Below are positions 22,330 to 37,459 of a DNA stretch of 64,000 bases, one piece after another. The position numbers and the translations under genes are program-made. The notes under the pieces were generated by a model. That model was not told where the DNA came from. It was given only the letters and a program-made list of their open reading frames with translations, and did not search any database. Where the stretch lies: NCBI GenBank assembly GCA_002245135.1, contig NGBS01000001.1, positions 62,001 to 126,000 of the forward strand, read 5' to 3'. The DNA comes from Proteromonas lacertae (taxonomy: Eukaryota > Sar > Bigyra > Opalinata > Proteromonadidae). The first letter of the stretch is position 1. Every line of letters begins with the position of its first letter.

Positions 22330-25314
22330 TTAAATAGAATAGTAATCTGGTAAACCTTCAGAAGTATGTTCTGACAAGAAGTTTTTCATTTTTCTATATA
22401 CACCTCCTTGTATTTCATATTCCAAAGTTTGAAAAGACTCAATCCATTTCTGAAGTATATCTGCTTTGTGAGCATAAATACTACTTAGAAAATCTATATA
22501 AAAATATAAAAAATATCACAAACAATACTCTTTTCATGATTAACAGCAATTAATAATTCAATTTCATTTACTGTTTCATCAAAAATTGTTGGAGAATACT
22601 ATATAATAATAATAATAATAATATACATTTCCTTCAGCTACATAATTAATAACAGCTTGTTTCATATTATCAGCAACATTAATTTCTAAACTAGAAGAAG
22701 TTTCAATATATTTCCTTATGATGGATTGAAGTTTTTCATATCTCTTCGTATTTGATAAATAAGCATATTTTTGCTTATAATAATATACATCTTCCCAGAA
22801 TAACATACTTTCTTGTTGTAAACTTTTAGTTAAAAATACTTTCAAACATGCTCGAGTTATTGGATCTTCAAATAATGCATATTTACCAACATTCTTTTCA
22901 CTTAAAACAGTACTAGTTACTTTCTTAAAGAAGAACCAAGGAGGAAACATTAATGTAATAAATACAACAGGCAATATAGCAGCTGCCATCACTATCATAT
23001 ATGTTGAAGAAGCTGGAGATGCATCAGAGGAAGGCATTGTTACTGTTGTAATATAATAAACTATTGCACATAAGAAAACAGTACCATATATAGAAAAGCA
23101 TATCAACATTCTCTTTGAATCTTTATTTAAATTATGAATTTTGGCTTGATACAATTGATAACAGAATATATGACCTTCCAATGTGAAGAATGTGGGAGTA
23201 ATAAACATTAATAATTCCATAATTGACTGATCATTTCCACATCTTTTTATGTATGTAAATACACCTTCATGTTCAAACACTTCATCTGTATAAAATGGAT
23301 TCATAATAATAAACAATCTATATAACATATAATATAATACATATTTATATATATACAGACTGTGAAATGCCCAACCTGGTATAAACGTTTGTAATATTCT
23401 TGATATTGTGCTTTGTAGTGCAACTCTTTTCTTAATATATGTTAAAATGATTTCTTGTGTATATAATTCATATGCCCTATTTATATAATAATAATAAAAA
23501 TAATACATTGTTTGCCATAATAATCCTGTTGTTAAAAACCAATTATGTATTATACACACATTTTGCTCTACAGTTAGCATTGATGCATAACCTGATAATA
23601 TAGTCAATAGCCCTCCAATTACTAATAAACATACAATTTCTAATGATATAAACTTTCTAATAACAACTCTTCTATAAAACAGAAATCCTGAATAAACAAC
23701 AACATAAACAGCAAATAAACATAACAATACATTCAATAAAGTCATTTGAAATCCATTCAATATTGTCATTGAAGAACATTGGAACTTATAATCTGATGGA
23801 GTATCTTTACCATCATAACACTTTGAATTTGGATTTTTACTATAATGAATAACTGCACTAAATCCATCACATTGTTGTTCAGGAATATAATCATCAGATG
23901 TACAATCAGCTAATTCATATGTTGAACCTAAGAATATTCTAGAAAAACACTGTAAATTATCATTATCAGGGATGATAGATAAATAGAATATTCTGTCTGT
24001 TTTATTTAATTGTAATTGTACATCTATTGTGACTGTTATTTCCATTTCACTTTTAGCTGAGATTTCTCCTGATAATGGATGAGTTGTAAGTCCATAAGAC
24101 GCTAATTCATCTACTCTCCAGTAAGAAGTATATTCTCCACTGTTAATAAGTGTAATTTTTGTATAACTACTGGTTTCTTTAGAAGAGAAACGAAAATGTA
24201 ATAAATTAGTAGATAGTGACAGTTTATCACTAGCTAAGTTGTTTTTTGTCGTAAACACTATTGTTACTATATTATAATAAGGATTATGCAATTGTGAATA
24301 ACTAACATAATAATATAAATGACCATTTCTCTCCATTTGAAATTCACATGGATTGATATTATTAATATAACATTCGTATATTTGTTTTCCATTACTGAAT
24401 TTGATATTGAATGGATAAGTAGCTGTAGTACCAAATAATAATTGTGTTACAATCTCATTGATTTCAATTATATCTCCATCTTCTGTAATTATCAATGAAT
24501 AAGTACCATCTGGAGTTGCATCAACTACATTTTTATAATAACCTGTGAGATTCAACTTTGAATATAAAAACGAATTGTATTTATGGTTTATAGTTTTAGC
24601 AGGAATTGTGTAATACATATCAATAATACAATTACGAGATGTGATTGGTATACATGAGAATGTTTGCTGAGTAATAACCTCTTCTGATTCTAACATTCTC
24701 TTCACATTGATTAAATCTCCTTTTATTTCATCAATTGTTGTGTTTATTGATTCTGTAGTATCACATGGGAATAATTCTATTTATATATCATTATGTTTAT
24801 ATATATATATATATACCAAATGAAAACGAAGTATTATCTCCAACAGCAAAGCCTGTTTTGAGAATTGTAGTATCTCTGTTAAAAAAATAATATGCTCTAT
24901 TTTAAATATATTCATAATGTTATATACATTCCTTGAGGTTGTAAATAATACTCAGTTTCCATTTCTTTATATTTGTTTTCCTCTAATGTCTCATTTCTTG
25001 AGGAAGAATAGAATATTCTGTGAGCTGATGAATTGTTTGGCTCAATATATAGAAAATCTGCGTTATTGTATCTATCAAAATCTGAAAATGAGTATATTAA
25101 ATGATGATGAGGTGTAATGAATAGTTCAACCAAAGAACTAAAAAACTTGCTATAATCATTACTTAATTCGTCTATTTCTTTATTAAAATCTTGAGTAAAT
25201 TGTTTAAAAGCATCTTGTGAACAAATGTGCGTACTAGAGATAAAATGATTTTAAATACGGCGCTGATAGAATTGATACAGCCAAAAGCAGTATCATAAAT
25301 AATTTATTCCTCAT
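22330..25314 (-). CDS. Seven-transmembrane receptor with beta-rich ectodomain and RGS domain
   Basis: Start at 25314 with signal peptide MRNKLFMILLLAVSILSAPT split by a 25-nt intron; the mature protein is about 930 residues. The ectodomain includes a stretch SSYTKITLINSGEYTSYWRV followed by LTTHPLSGEISAKSEMEITV, which has the spacing of an ASH/MSP-type immunoglobulin-like fold (weak call). Seven hydrophobic helices follow, from about MTLLNVLLCLFAVYVVVYSG to VFITLMFPPWFFF. Near the C terminus ALFEDPITRACLKVFLTKSL begins an RGS domain ending around the final exons. The order (signal, ectodomain, 7TM, RGS) matches the gene at 7602, so both belong to one receptor family. The ligand is unknown. 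Confidence 0.8.
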
Positions 25315-25481
25315 GGAGGAGTTTAAAAAGTAAAAAACGAATAATACAAAAAACTTGGCTTGAGTTTGTTCATTTTTTAATTTGTAATTTTCATCGTTAT
25401 ATCACAAATGCAGAGTTATATGTGTTTAATTAATACAAATAAAAGGGAAAATATCATAAAAATTATAGCTACTAAAAACAT

Positions 25482-26858
25482 TTAAAACAATTTGATAAAG
25501 AAAAAATAAACAACTATCGAGAAAAAAGCTGAAGCTGGCATAGTAACTACCCATCCAACAATAATAGTTTTAATGGTTTCACAATTCATTTTATTCAATC
25601 CTTCAACCACAGCCATTCCAGCAATAGATCCAATCAAACAATGAGTTGTAGCAACACTCATTCCAAGTAAAGTAGCAGTCAAAACAGTTATAGCAGTAGC
25701 TAATTGCGAAGAAAAACCTTTAGAGTATGTAAAAGTGAATATATTATCACCTATAGTATGCATAACTCTATGTCCAAACAAATACAATCCAACAATAATA
25801 CCAAAACCTCCAAACATCAATACCCATAAAGGTGATGGAGTTCTAGTGATTTTCTGAGTGAAATATATCTCAGCAACAGCAGTGAATGGTCCAATTGCAT
25901 TAGAAACATCATTTGTACCATGTGCAAAGGATACAACACACGCTGTTAATACCATCAATGGTCTAAATCCTTTTTCTGCATCATCCATCATTGATTTTGA
26001 TGATTTTAATTCTCCTTCTTCATTCTCCTCCTCTTCTTCTTCTTCGCTGTTTGTTGGTTTTGTACCAATTTCACCATTTTTACCATCTACATATTTCAAT
26101 TGTGGATTATAGAATCTGTAAATCACACTGACAATATAGGCAATGAATAAACTGAATGGTAAAGCATACTATAAAAATATACAAATGTATAATTAATAAT
26201 TAATACATAAAATGGAAGTCTAATCACTTTTGGGCCATCCATTAAGATGAAACTAGATAATATAAATACAGTAAATCCTGTGAAATAGTGCATATACCTA
26301 CTAGCTTCAATATGTGGGTATTTTTGAGTTAATATTTTCTTTGATATGATTGATTGTAGAATATATGCAAATATTCCTCCAAATAGAGGAGATGTAATCC
26401 AAGATAGGCCTAATTGCCATAATGTAGTGTAATTTAACGAATTTTTACCAACAAATGCTAATCCTAAACCTACGATTGATCCTACTAATGAATGTGTGCT
26501 AGACACTGGCCATGACATCTTCGTTGCTATACATAACCAACTAAATGCTCCAGCAATAGTACAAAACATAATAAATGCATAACTAGAAACTAATATTGAA
26601 TATTTAATACTGATCCAATTGATCTGGTGTTGTTAGCACTGTGGTATCAATAATTCCACTTGAAAATAATCCAGCTACACTACCACCAAATAGAGATCCA
26701 CTAAACTCACATATTGAGCCAAGGTATATCACTTGCTTTCCTGTCAAAGCTTTTGATCCAACCGATGTAGCAAATGAATGTGATACATCTTGAGCACCAA
26801 TAGCACAAGCCATCAAAAAGGCTATTAGTGAAGAAAAAATAAATAAAAGTGTGAGCAT
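25482..26858 (-). CDS. SLC20A-like: PiT-family sodium-phosphate symporter
   Basis: Three exons (introns of 28 and 38 nt) give 436 residues. Both halves carry the PHO4 signature: AIGAQDVSHSFATSVGSKAL near the N terminus and HGTNDVSNAIGPFTAVAE in the C-terminal half. Other family blocks are SWPVSSTHSLVGSIVGLGLA and MSVATTHCLIGSIAGMAVVE. About ten membrane helices flank a cytosolic loop with a run of glutamates (near EEEEEEENEEGE). PiT proteins import inorganic phosphate with sodium or protons across the plasma membrane. The first exon begins at the first hydrophobic helix, so no separate targeting signal is present. The frame is intact after splicing. Confidence 0.93.
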
Positions 26859-26952
26859 GTTTGTTTACATGTTTGAAATAATCAAGTCCTTTGATAGTAG
26901 CTATTTTCCTTATTTTTCATAAGCAACATAACACAATTAAATCAAATTTAAA

Positions 26953-29526
26953 TTATAAATGAAGTAAAGCCATTAATTTTCCTGATAATTCTTTTATATT
27001 ACCTTCGTAAGTTGAGTAAATACTTCTCAACAAAGATGGGATTTCTTTTTCATTCAATATTTCTTTATAATACTTTCCATATATCTTCAATAACACTTCC
27101 ATTGATGGAAGTATTATATTTGAATCATATGTTTTTAAGGCAGATAATATTAAATCTAAACATCTATACTTTTCGAAGTATTTGTAGTTTGAATCAATTT
27201 CTAATAATAATCTACAGGTATAAATGGATAATGTCATATTCTTTGATAATAAGTTATCTGACAGCCTTTCTGCACAGTCTTCATCAGTTAATGTTGCTTT
27301 AATTGTATTATTTCCATCTTTACATATCAAATAATACATTTCACATGCTAGAATAGAAACATTTAGATTTTTGTTATTCAAATATCTCATTGAATCCTTT
27401 ATGCCAACATATAATTTATCTCTAGTTGTATCATTTACTATATTAATAATAAATATATGTAATATACATAGATTATAGAGGAAGTAGTATATTCCATAAC
27501 AATACAATTCAATTATTGGATCATCGATAAAATGGCATTTTTCAATATAATCAATACATCCACTGGTTATTATTTTCCTCATAAACTTTTCATCTCTTTC
27601 CTTTAATATGTTATAAACTAATTTCAAGGTTTGAATTATAAGTCTTCTGTCTATTGAAGATAAGTTTTTAATAAAGACTTTCATTAGTTTTTGCTTAGAT
27701 AGATATTCTCTTATTTTATCTAATTATGTTATAAATATTAGAGATATACTTGAAGAGAATGACAGATTTCCTAGTAACCCACATATACATAATTGATATT
27801 GATAATATACAACAGTCTGTCTGTTATTAGGATTGAAATAATAATCAGGCAACTTCTCATTCATTTCTAAGAAGTTGATAATAATTAATTTCATATTCTT
27901 TGACTTTAATATCTCAGTTCTCCAATACTCTGAAAATGTCATATTCCATAATAATCTGTATATACTTGCTTGGAATACTATATTGTGATTCTCCAATCTT
28001 TTTATTACATAATATACATTAATCTCTGATGTTTTTAATACATCAAGAGTTTTAGTTGAATAGCAAAGATGTGATAGAAGATTAATACATTCCACCTGCG
28101 TTTTTATATTTTCATTACTGTTAAATATTGTTAGTATAATAGAAATATATTGCATAAATATTTCATTCTCATATTCTATTCAATTATATTGGAATTATAT
28201 ATATATATACCATATTTAGCAATAACTGATAATGTTGATAGAGAGTGTATAATTACATCATTATTCACTGAATTATTATTCAGTTCATCAATTTCATTCT
28301 TAATGAAGTTAAATAAAACAAACACTATTCCATCTATGTCTTCAATCATATTCGATGCTTTATAAGAATAGACTATATATATCTGTTTAATCATTTTGCA
28401 ATACTCAATTGAATAGTTTGGATTGGTGTATAAATACTTATCACTACTGTATTGGTCTATTAGATTATTCACCGCATTACTATTACTTATTTCACCTTCT
28501 AAATCCACTATTTACATAAATAATACTTATATAATATACAATCTGAAACAGTTATACATGTATTAATAATCTTACACATTTGTGGTATAATTCCAATATT
28601 ATTCTGTTTAAATGAAGTTATAATCATATCAGTCATTTTATTTTCTTTATATAACACTTGTCTGCACAATTCTATTCAAATACATAACTAAAAAAAAGTA
28701 ATTTATACCATTCTTACACAATTCCATCAACACTTTGAATGATTCAACTCTTAATTCTTCATTCTCTTCGTTTTGATTATCATTTAATATTGTATCTAAT
28801 CTACAATTTTCAACAAAAAGTAGTCGATTTTCATCATCTTCAGCTACATATGGTAAGAGCAATTTATATGTTAACAATCTGATTCTCTCTGAACCAATTT
28901 GATAAGCTTCAATTAGAAAAGAGAGCTTTGAATGTTCTTTTATTATTTTCACATTATAAGCTATACTTTATTATATCAACAAATAAATTGAATACTGGTA
29001 TTAGCTGATATTCGTTTGTTATATAAATCCAACAGAAATATATAATCAGTTATTTCATTTTTATCAAGTAATGAGTAATATAGAAAGAAATCTATTAAAA
29101 GATTTTCTGTCATTTGATCCTTTATATATCTATTAACTATGTAATACAATTAATAATACAATTTAGTTGTCTTAATCAACTGAACAACATCAAGAAAAAA
29201 GGAAGCAATCAATATTTCTATACAATTCTCTTCTGTAAGTATTACTTGTCCATATCCATAATATGTGAGAATCATATTAAACGCTTTCTCTGTAATTACT
29301 GGATTTAACACAACTGGAGTAGATAACGATGAATTCTTTATTAAATTCTTGATATATAGGTTTTGTTGTATGAGTAATGATTTTATTGCTGGGATTTTGG
29401 CTTTATTACATACAAAAATCACATCATATATATTTGAATCGACTAATGAATGTATTATTCTATATATCATTAGTAAAGTATTAGATACCCACAGTCTGGA
29501 ACATTTTGAACAACTCTATCAGACAT
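26953..29526 (-). CDS. BTB-domain protein with armadillo-like repeats
   Basis: About eight exons with 29-37-nt introns give roughly 780 residues. The short first exon (MSDRVVQNVPDCG) leads into a BTB/POZ fold: SLVDSNIYDVIFVCNKA, then FNMILTYYGYGQVILTEENC and ILIASFFLDVVQLIK. The rest is helical with armadillo-type turns, such as LLWNMTFSEYWRTEIL and CGLLGNLSFSSS. BTB domains often recruit cullin-3 or mediate dimerisation, and BTB-ARM proteins (for example plant ABAP1/ARIA types) act as adaptors. No nuclear signal is obvious. A palindrome TTCAAATTTTTGAA lies upstream at 29562-29575. The exact function is unknown. Confidence 0.7.
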
Positions 29527-29656
29527 AAATCAAAATAATGAAAATATAGCTGTTATGAATTTTCAAATTTTTGAAATTTTTATTTTTGGGTTTTTCTCCT
29601 TCATCAACAACACATATGATAAACGAAACATATATTATGTAAGAATGCAGAGTAAA

Positions 29657-31506
29657 TTAATTGTTGAATGTTCTTGAATGATAGTCTCTTAACCTTTCGT
29701 GTAATATAGTATTCTCTTCTTTCAATACTTTCAAATATTCATTCAATTCGAAATTTTCTCTTTGATACTTATCTAATGACTGAGTTTTACTAAACAAATC
29801 TACCAACAAAGGATTTAAGATGTATTTACCACAACTGATAAGATAGTTATTGAATTCATTTTGTACTTTGATCATCTCTTCCAAAAAACTTAATTCATTT
29901 GATTCTCCATTACCACTATTATTACATGGATAATATAATGGGTGAATGTAGTACACTGAAGAGTATCTATCATCATATATATTACTAATATTATTGTTAT
30001 TACTGCTATTATTGATACTGCTGAGATTTGAGTGGATTTGATTCAAATTCGGATTTAAATTAGGTGAGCTGAAGCTAAGGTTATGAAATGTAAATGAACT
30101 AGATGGTGGAGAATATAGCAATGTTGGTAAAGGTGATAAATGATTTATGTTATTATTATTATTATTATTATTATTAACCATTAATGGTCTTATAGTTGGA
30201 GTAAAATTAAGATGTTGTTGTTGTTGCTGTTGTTGTTGTAATTGCGTAGATAAATTATTATTATTATTATTCATAAGATTAGTAGCAGGATAACATGTTG
30301 GAGTATTTAAATTAGAATATAATGAAGAATCATATGTATTATTATTAATAATAGGTAGTGGAGGTGGTGGAAGAGATGTTTGTTGTTGTTGTTGTTGTTG
30401 CTGCTGTATTAATCGCTGTGATGGTTGTGATTGTGGAGGTGGCAATAATGGTTGTTGTTGTTGTAAATTAGGTGAACTTATTAGTGATGGAGTAATATTA
30501 GGAGTTGGATAGATCAACTCTATTTCCTTCTTAGTTAAGGGAGGTGGTGATAATGATATAGATGATGGATGAGAAGGAGGTAGAGGATATTGCTGTTGTT
30601 GTTGATTCTGTTGTGGTTGTGGTTGTTCTAGTACTGGCGGTGGTGATGATGAAGTAATATTAATAACAGTTGGTGGATTAATTGATGATGTAGTTGATGA
30701 TGATGATGATAATGGAGATGCTTTGGGAGTTTCAATAATTGGTATTATTATCTCTGGTGGATATATGCTATTAGTAGTAGCAGTAGTAGCAGTAGTAGCA
30801 GTATCAGTTTTACTGATATCTTGTATTGACGGAATGCTATTGGATGAAATAGTTGTAGTTGTTGAACAAACAGATTTATCATTTGAATAATTCTTTATTA
30901 TTGAACTGTTCAGTAATTTATCGTTTATTACTAATTCTTTTGATATTTTTTGATTGTTTAATGCTGACGCTATTGAATCTGAGGATGATATGGTATGAAG
31001 TGGTTGAAAATAATCTGAACGATTATCTTCTGACTGATTCTGTTGATCTTGAGATGATATTACTTCTTCAGAGGATTGAAATGATGATGTATCTGATGTA
31101 CTACCTGAATTATGACTTGATGCTGTACCACTCTCATCATTTGATGTGGATTCGTTGTTATTACTAGTTGATGAGGATTGAGGAAGTAAATATGGTTTAG
31201 CATCTGCTTTCCAAGAATGAAAGTGTCTTGTCGATTTCTTATGAGGTAGTTGACAATTACTAATGGTATAATGAGCAAATATACGATCTGTGATAACTTT
31301 GAGTGTAATTTGAGTTTGTATTACTACGATATGAATCAGTCTTACCTAAAACATTGGTTATGTAATTATAATTTACCATTCAGAAATAGATTTGTAGAAT
31401 CTTCACTTGCTTCCGAATCAGCATAGCCATTTGGTATAAATATCTCTGAAATTTGGAATCTACCTATTTGTAATCGAATCGGATCATTTGTTGCTACAGA
31501 AGTCAT
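29657..31506 (-). CDS. N/Q/S/P-rich low-complexity protein with C-terminal coiled coil
   Basis: Two exons give 598 residues. A 53-nt intron near 31325-31377 joins the N-terminal part to one long open frame running to 29657. That frame lacks an internal ATG for about 250 codons, so its 5' part is easily missed. The N-terminal 90 residues (LQIGRFQISEIFIPNGYADS, then DRIFAHYTISNCQLPHKK) look like a folded beta-rich domain. The middle is a mix of serine/threonine runs, proline blocks, and asparagine and glutamine tracts. The end (LDKYQRENFELNEYLKVLKE) is a coiled coil. Such composition is common in transcription regulators and condensate-forming proteins; no DNA-binding motif is recognised. The reading of the intron is supported by phase only. 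Confidence 0.65.
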
Positions 31507-31653
31507 TTTTGAAAAAAGTGATTATGATTTGGAGAATCGAGCCTAGATCATATTTTTTCATTTTTAACATGATTTACTTATAATATCCCAACAAAAAACA
31601 AATTCTTACAGCTCACAACAAAATAATGATTAGTTTCTATGTCATTATTAAAG

Positions 31654-33748
31654 TTATGCTTGTGGAGCAGGAACATCAGTTGAAGGAGCTTGTTGCATTT
31701 CATCATTTGGTATTAATGGTGCTTTGACAGTATCAGCAATATTTTTAGAATAATTTTCCTCTGGTGGCTTATTTGGACCAAATCTTGCAAGAACAGCTGG
31801 TAAGAAGAATATACCATGGAATAAGCCAAACACAACTACAGAGAAGTATATTCTGAAAAAGTATAATCTGAATATAAGAGCAGGAGCAAAAGCTAAAACA
31901 ATCAAGCCAAATACTTTAGTCAAGCCAATACCACTAAACACTCTACTTCCCATATCAACTAAAGCCTGTTTTGCTCTTTCAAGTCTAGTACCATAAGCTC
32001 TTCTATATAATGCAGCAATATGAATAATAAATTCTACAGAAATACCCATAGAAGCAATCATATTCACTAAAAATATAGCATTTATTTCTACTTTTCCTTG
32101 TGATGGATCAGTAACAATCTATTCAAAAATAAATAATTATATATATAATATTATACTTGATTAATAACCCATTGGAATCCAATAGCATCAATAATAGTGA
32201 CAAATACACCTATAGTTGTAATAATTGCAGTAGTAATATCAGTAATTAACAATGAACAAACAAATATAGTTAAAGCAGCAAAGAAGAAAGACTGGAATAT
32301 TAAACCTCTTACAGTGTCGTATTGACCAAAATAAACATAAAACATACCATAAGGAACAAAACCTTCAAAACCTAACAATTTATTGTAAGTGTTTTTATAT
32401 GCTTGCATTGATCTAACAGACATAATGAAATCATCTTGAGTAACTAAAGGTGAATGTTGGAAGTTCAATCTACTGGAAATTATACCAGTAGCATTACCAG
32501 TACTATCTCTTTCAATGATAATATCAGTAGCAAATTGTTCACCACAGATACTATAACCTGTACAACATGGATTTGATACTGAAATATTTATAAAAGCATC
32601 GACTAATTCGTAGAAGCTTTTATCTGTTTCATTTATACAGATCTTTTCAATATCTTCACCTAGATCCATAAACTGTAAGAATGTATGTAACCAATTGTTC
32701 ACTGGTGGTAATATATATTTATTACCTGCTAAGTCATTCTGTAAACTATCTACTAATAATTGTACTGTTTCATTTTCATAATCTAAATCTCTCATTAACA
32801 TATAACCTAATGAACCAGTTCTTCCATATTTATATAAACTCTCAAAGTATGGTTGTAAATAACTATCTAATGGTAATACTCTAGTTTGATCTAAACCTAA
32901 ATCCAATTGGGCAATACCATATCCAGACACACATAAACATACTATAAATAAAATTGAGGTAATGATTAAATTGGGAAGTGACAAAACCATTGGAGCTAAA
33001 TAATTCTTAAAGAATCTCAATATAAAATCACCAGTTAAGATGCTTCTTAACATACCAGGAGTTGGCTCACCAGATTCATAGAAAGATTGTCTTAAATCAG
33101 GAATCTTTGATAGATTAGAACAACCAGGAACACAACATAATGCATCCAGTCTAAAGTTCTCCATTCTATGAACATCGATACTTAAACAACAGAAGAAGAA
33201 AGTCATTTGTAATATATAATTCAATATCAATGAAATAGCAGCAATTGAGCAGAAGATCATTAATGCAGATATACCAGTAGATAAACCAATTAAGAAAGTG
33301 CAAACTTCACATAAAGCAGCACAGGTTATAGATGGACCAACAGCAGCTAAAGTGACTTTTAATCTTTCAGTTACTCTTTCTTCATGTGTTTGTGATTCAG
33401 AGATATGAGCATTAAACTCTTTCACCAATATAAACATTGAATCTACACCAATAGCTAATACTAAGAATGGTAAAACATCAGTAACAATTAATGTAACACT
33501 CCAACCTAAGAATCCAGCAATACCTAATGAAGCTGTGACTGATAAGATTACAACCAACATACCAGCAATAGTTAAACCAACACGACTGTAAACTGGATGA
33601 GGGAATTTACCTAAAGCTACACCTACATAGACAAACATAATAACATAACTGATAATAACTATAATCAAGTTCATATCAGTTTCTCTTACAATTTCATCAG
33701 AGATTGATCGATCAGACATGTAAGCTACAGACATATTTGATTCACCTC

Positions 33749-33786
<38 letters not shown>

Positions 33787-34052
33787 TTCATATTTTTCTT
33801 TTTGTTCTTCTAATAATTTCAACCATACTTCTTTTTCCCACAAAGCTGCATCTTCTGCTACCTCATCATCATTTTCTAACAAGATTGCCATTACCATTCT
33901 ATCAGCTCTTGGTGCACATGCATTTCTACACTTATCAGGGACTTCCACATCTTCATCGCATCCATTACCTTCATATCCCCAAACTACAGCTTTCTGACAT
34001 GGAATTCCAATTTCACTTAGGCAGGGAGTTTCATCAATATCAAACCTAAATC

Positions 34053-34092
<40 letters not shown>

Positions 34093-35555
34093 GCAGGATG
34101 GAGTTAATACAAGATGAGGATCTTCAATAATTTTAGTTCTATTAAATTGCCAATAATTCAATGGTGACTGAATTGCACATCCTTTACCAGCGATTGGTTT
34201 GTAACAAATATCATCTAAATTAACATCATCACTTGTATTATATGTTTGAACTTTCAATTGAAAATCGTATAACTCTAATAAGTTCTCTTTAGTAATAACA
34301 GTCTTATTGTATGGAAAGCCAAAGAAAGCTTGTTCTTGTTTGTAATAAGGACCATAAGTGTCTTTATAATATTTGGCTTGTTGACCAGTTTCACTATTTT
34401 CATTAACCCAAATTTGATTAGGGTCTGATTCTATTTTGATATGCATTAAACCTACACTTAAACCTAAGCATAGAATAATAGAAAGTATCATAATTGGTAT
34501 TGGATGTTTACTGCATAATTGTGCATGATAATGGAAATAGGTTTGAGAACAGCTCAAGTTATCAGGATTAACTATCTTCTGTTGACCAGTAACAGGATCT
34601 TCAATAGATAAACTTCTTTGCACATTATGGAACTGATGATTGAAATAATGTCTAACGATCAATATAATAATAGATAAAACAACAGCTGCACCAGTATAAA
34701 GTGATAATGAAAGTGGTGATAAACCATCTGTAAAATTGATTGGTTCAACTACAACGGAGTGATTATCATATTGAGCATCACACATTTCTTGACAGCCATT
34801 ACATGGACATGCTTTCCATTCACCATCTGTATCATTAAAACCTGAACACTCTTTTATATCATTATCATAAACATCTTCTCCAGCTTCATCTGTAAAATTG
34901 AAGTCCAAGTAAACTCCCATTCCTACACCACCTTCTGATTGATAATTCATGAAGTTAATAGCACTAGAACCCATTGCTGGCATTAATCTGCAGACATAGA
35001 CACTCTTACAAGAATCAAATAATCCACACTGAAAATGAAGATGCATTTTAACGTTAACTACAAGAACTTCGACTATTGGTTTAATATCATCAGGAGATTG
35101 AATATCTGTTCTGTTTTCATAACGAAGAGGAGTAACATATTTGTATTGATTGGGTGAACATAATATATCACAATAAAATTGTTCTATATTAAGCTGACAT
35201 GCTCTACATGTTGGGGCTAAGACTGCTTCTACTAACTATACCATGAAAGAACTAAATGTAATATTTATACCATGAAATTATCTAATAAATATTGATTTCC
35301 ATTCGCATTACAACATGAATTGTCTTTGTACTGAGGACAAGCAATCTTGGACAAATTAGCAATCTACAGTTAGCATAAAACAAATCAAAAAATTATATAT
35401 ACTGAAATTGGTTCATATTCCCCCATTACTGGATGACAAGCAGAATCTCGTTCACCATAACAAGGATTGTTAATAACACACTTACCCTCAGCAAGAATGA
35501 GTGCAGGTAATGCTATCAGAATGAACAATCTAAAAAGTTTATTTGAAATAATCAT
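31654..35555 (-). CDS. NPC1: Niemann-Pick C1-type sterol transporter
   Basis: About eight exons give roughly 1,200 residues. A signal peptide (MIISNKLFRLFILIALPALI) opens the cysteine-rich N-terminal sterol-binding domain, with APTCRACQLNIEQFYCDILC. The middle lumenal domain follows, then the sterol-sensing domain (GFLGWSVTLIVTDVLPFLVL) and the RND-like C-terminal helices ending at FFLPAVLARFGPNKPPEEN. NPC1 moves cholesterol out of the lysosome, receiving it from NPC2. The C-terminal tail lacks the dileucine LLNF of the human protein, so its lysosomal sorting signal differs or lies elsewhere. Two introns (33752-33785 and 34059-34086) are almost pure TA repeats. The reading frame is intact throughout. 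Confidence 0.93.
33752..33785 (-). repeat. TA microsatellite forming an NPC1 intron
   Basis: The intron is a GTATATAT run closed by ATTAG and little else. Its removal joins KEKYE to RGESNMSVAY in frame. Confidence 0.85.
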
Positions 35556-35705
35556 ACAAACTTATCTTCATTCAAAATATCTTTTTCAATTTTTGCGTTG
35601 TAATACAAAAAATACACAGCAATACACAAAAATACAGTCCATATCTGTATTATTAAATTTAAGTAAAATAAACAAAAATAAAGAGAAAAAATAATCATTA
35701 AGCTT

Positions 35706-37202
<1,497 letters not shown>

Positions 37203-37459
37203 CTAAAATAAATTATGCATAATTATAATCGTACATATTAATTGAAAAAAGAAAAACGTTTAAAATTTAATAAAAATAAAAAATAACTACCGAGTCAAGC
37301 CGAATCAAACTTTTGCATTTATGAATTTGTTTATTTACAATTTGATTTAAATAGTTTTCTTTTATAAATATGTCTGCAATGCAATAACAACAAATAAGAA
37401 GAAGAATAAAAGTCATAAAATGTAATGATAGAAACTGTTCATTACTTATCAACAGCAAC

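Noticed and set aside
25858-26112. Plus-strand serine-run ORF within the phosphate transporter
   Set aside because: It is antisense of the glutamate run in the transporter loop.
30859-31167. Plus-strand ORF opposite the N/Q/S-rich gene
   Set aside because: It is a leucine-rich shadow of serine/asparagine codons on the minus strand, with no family match.
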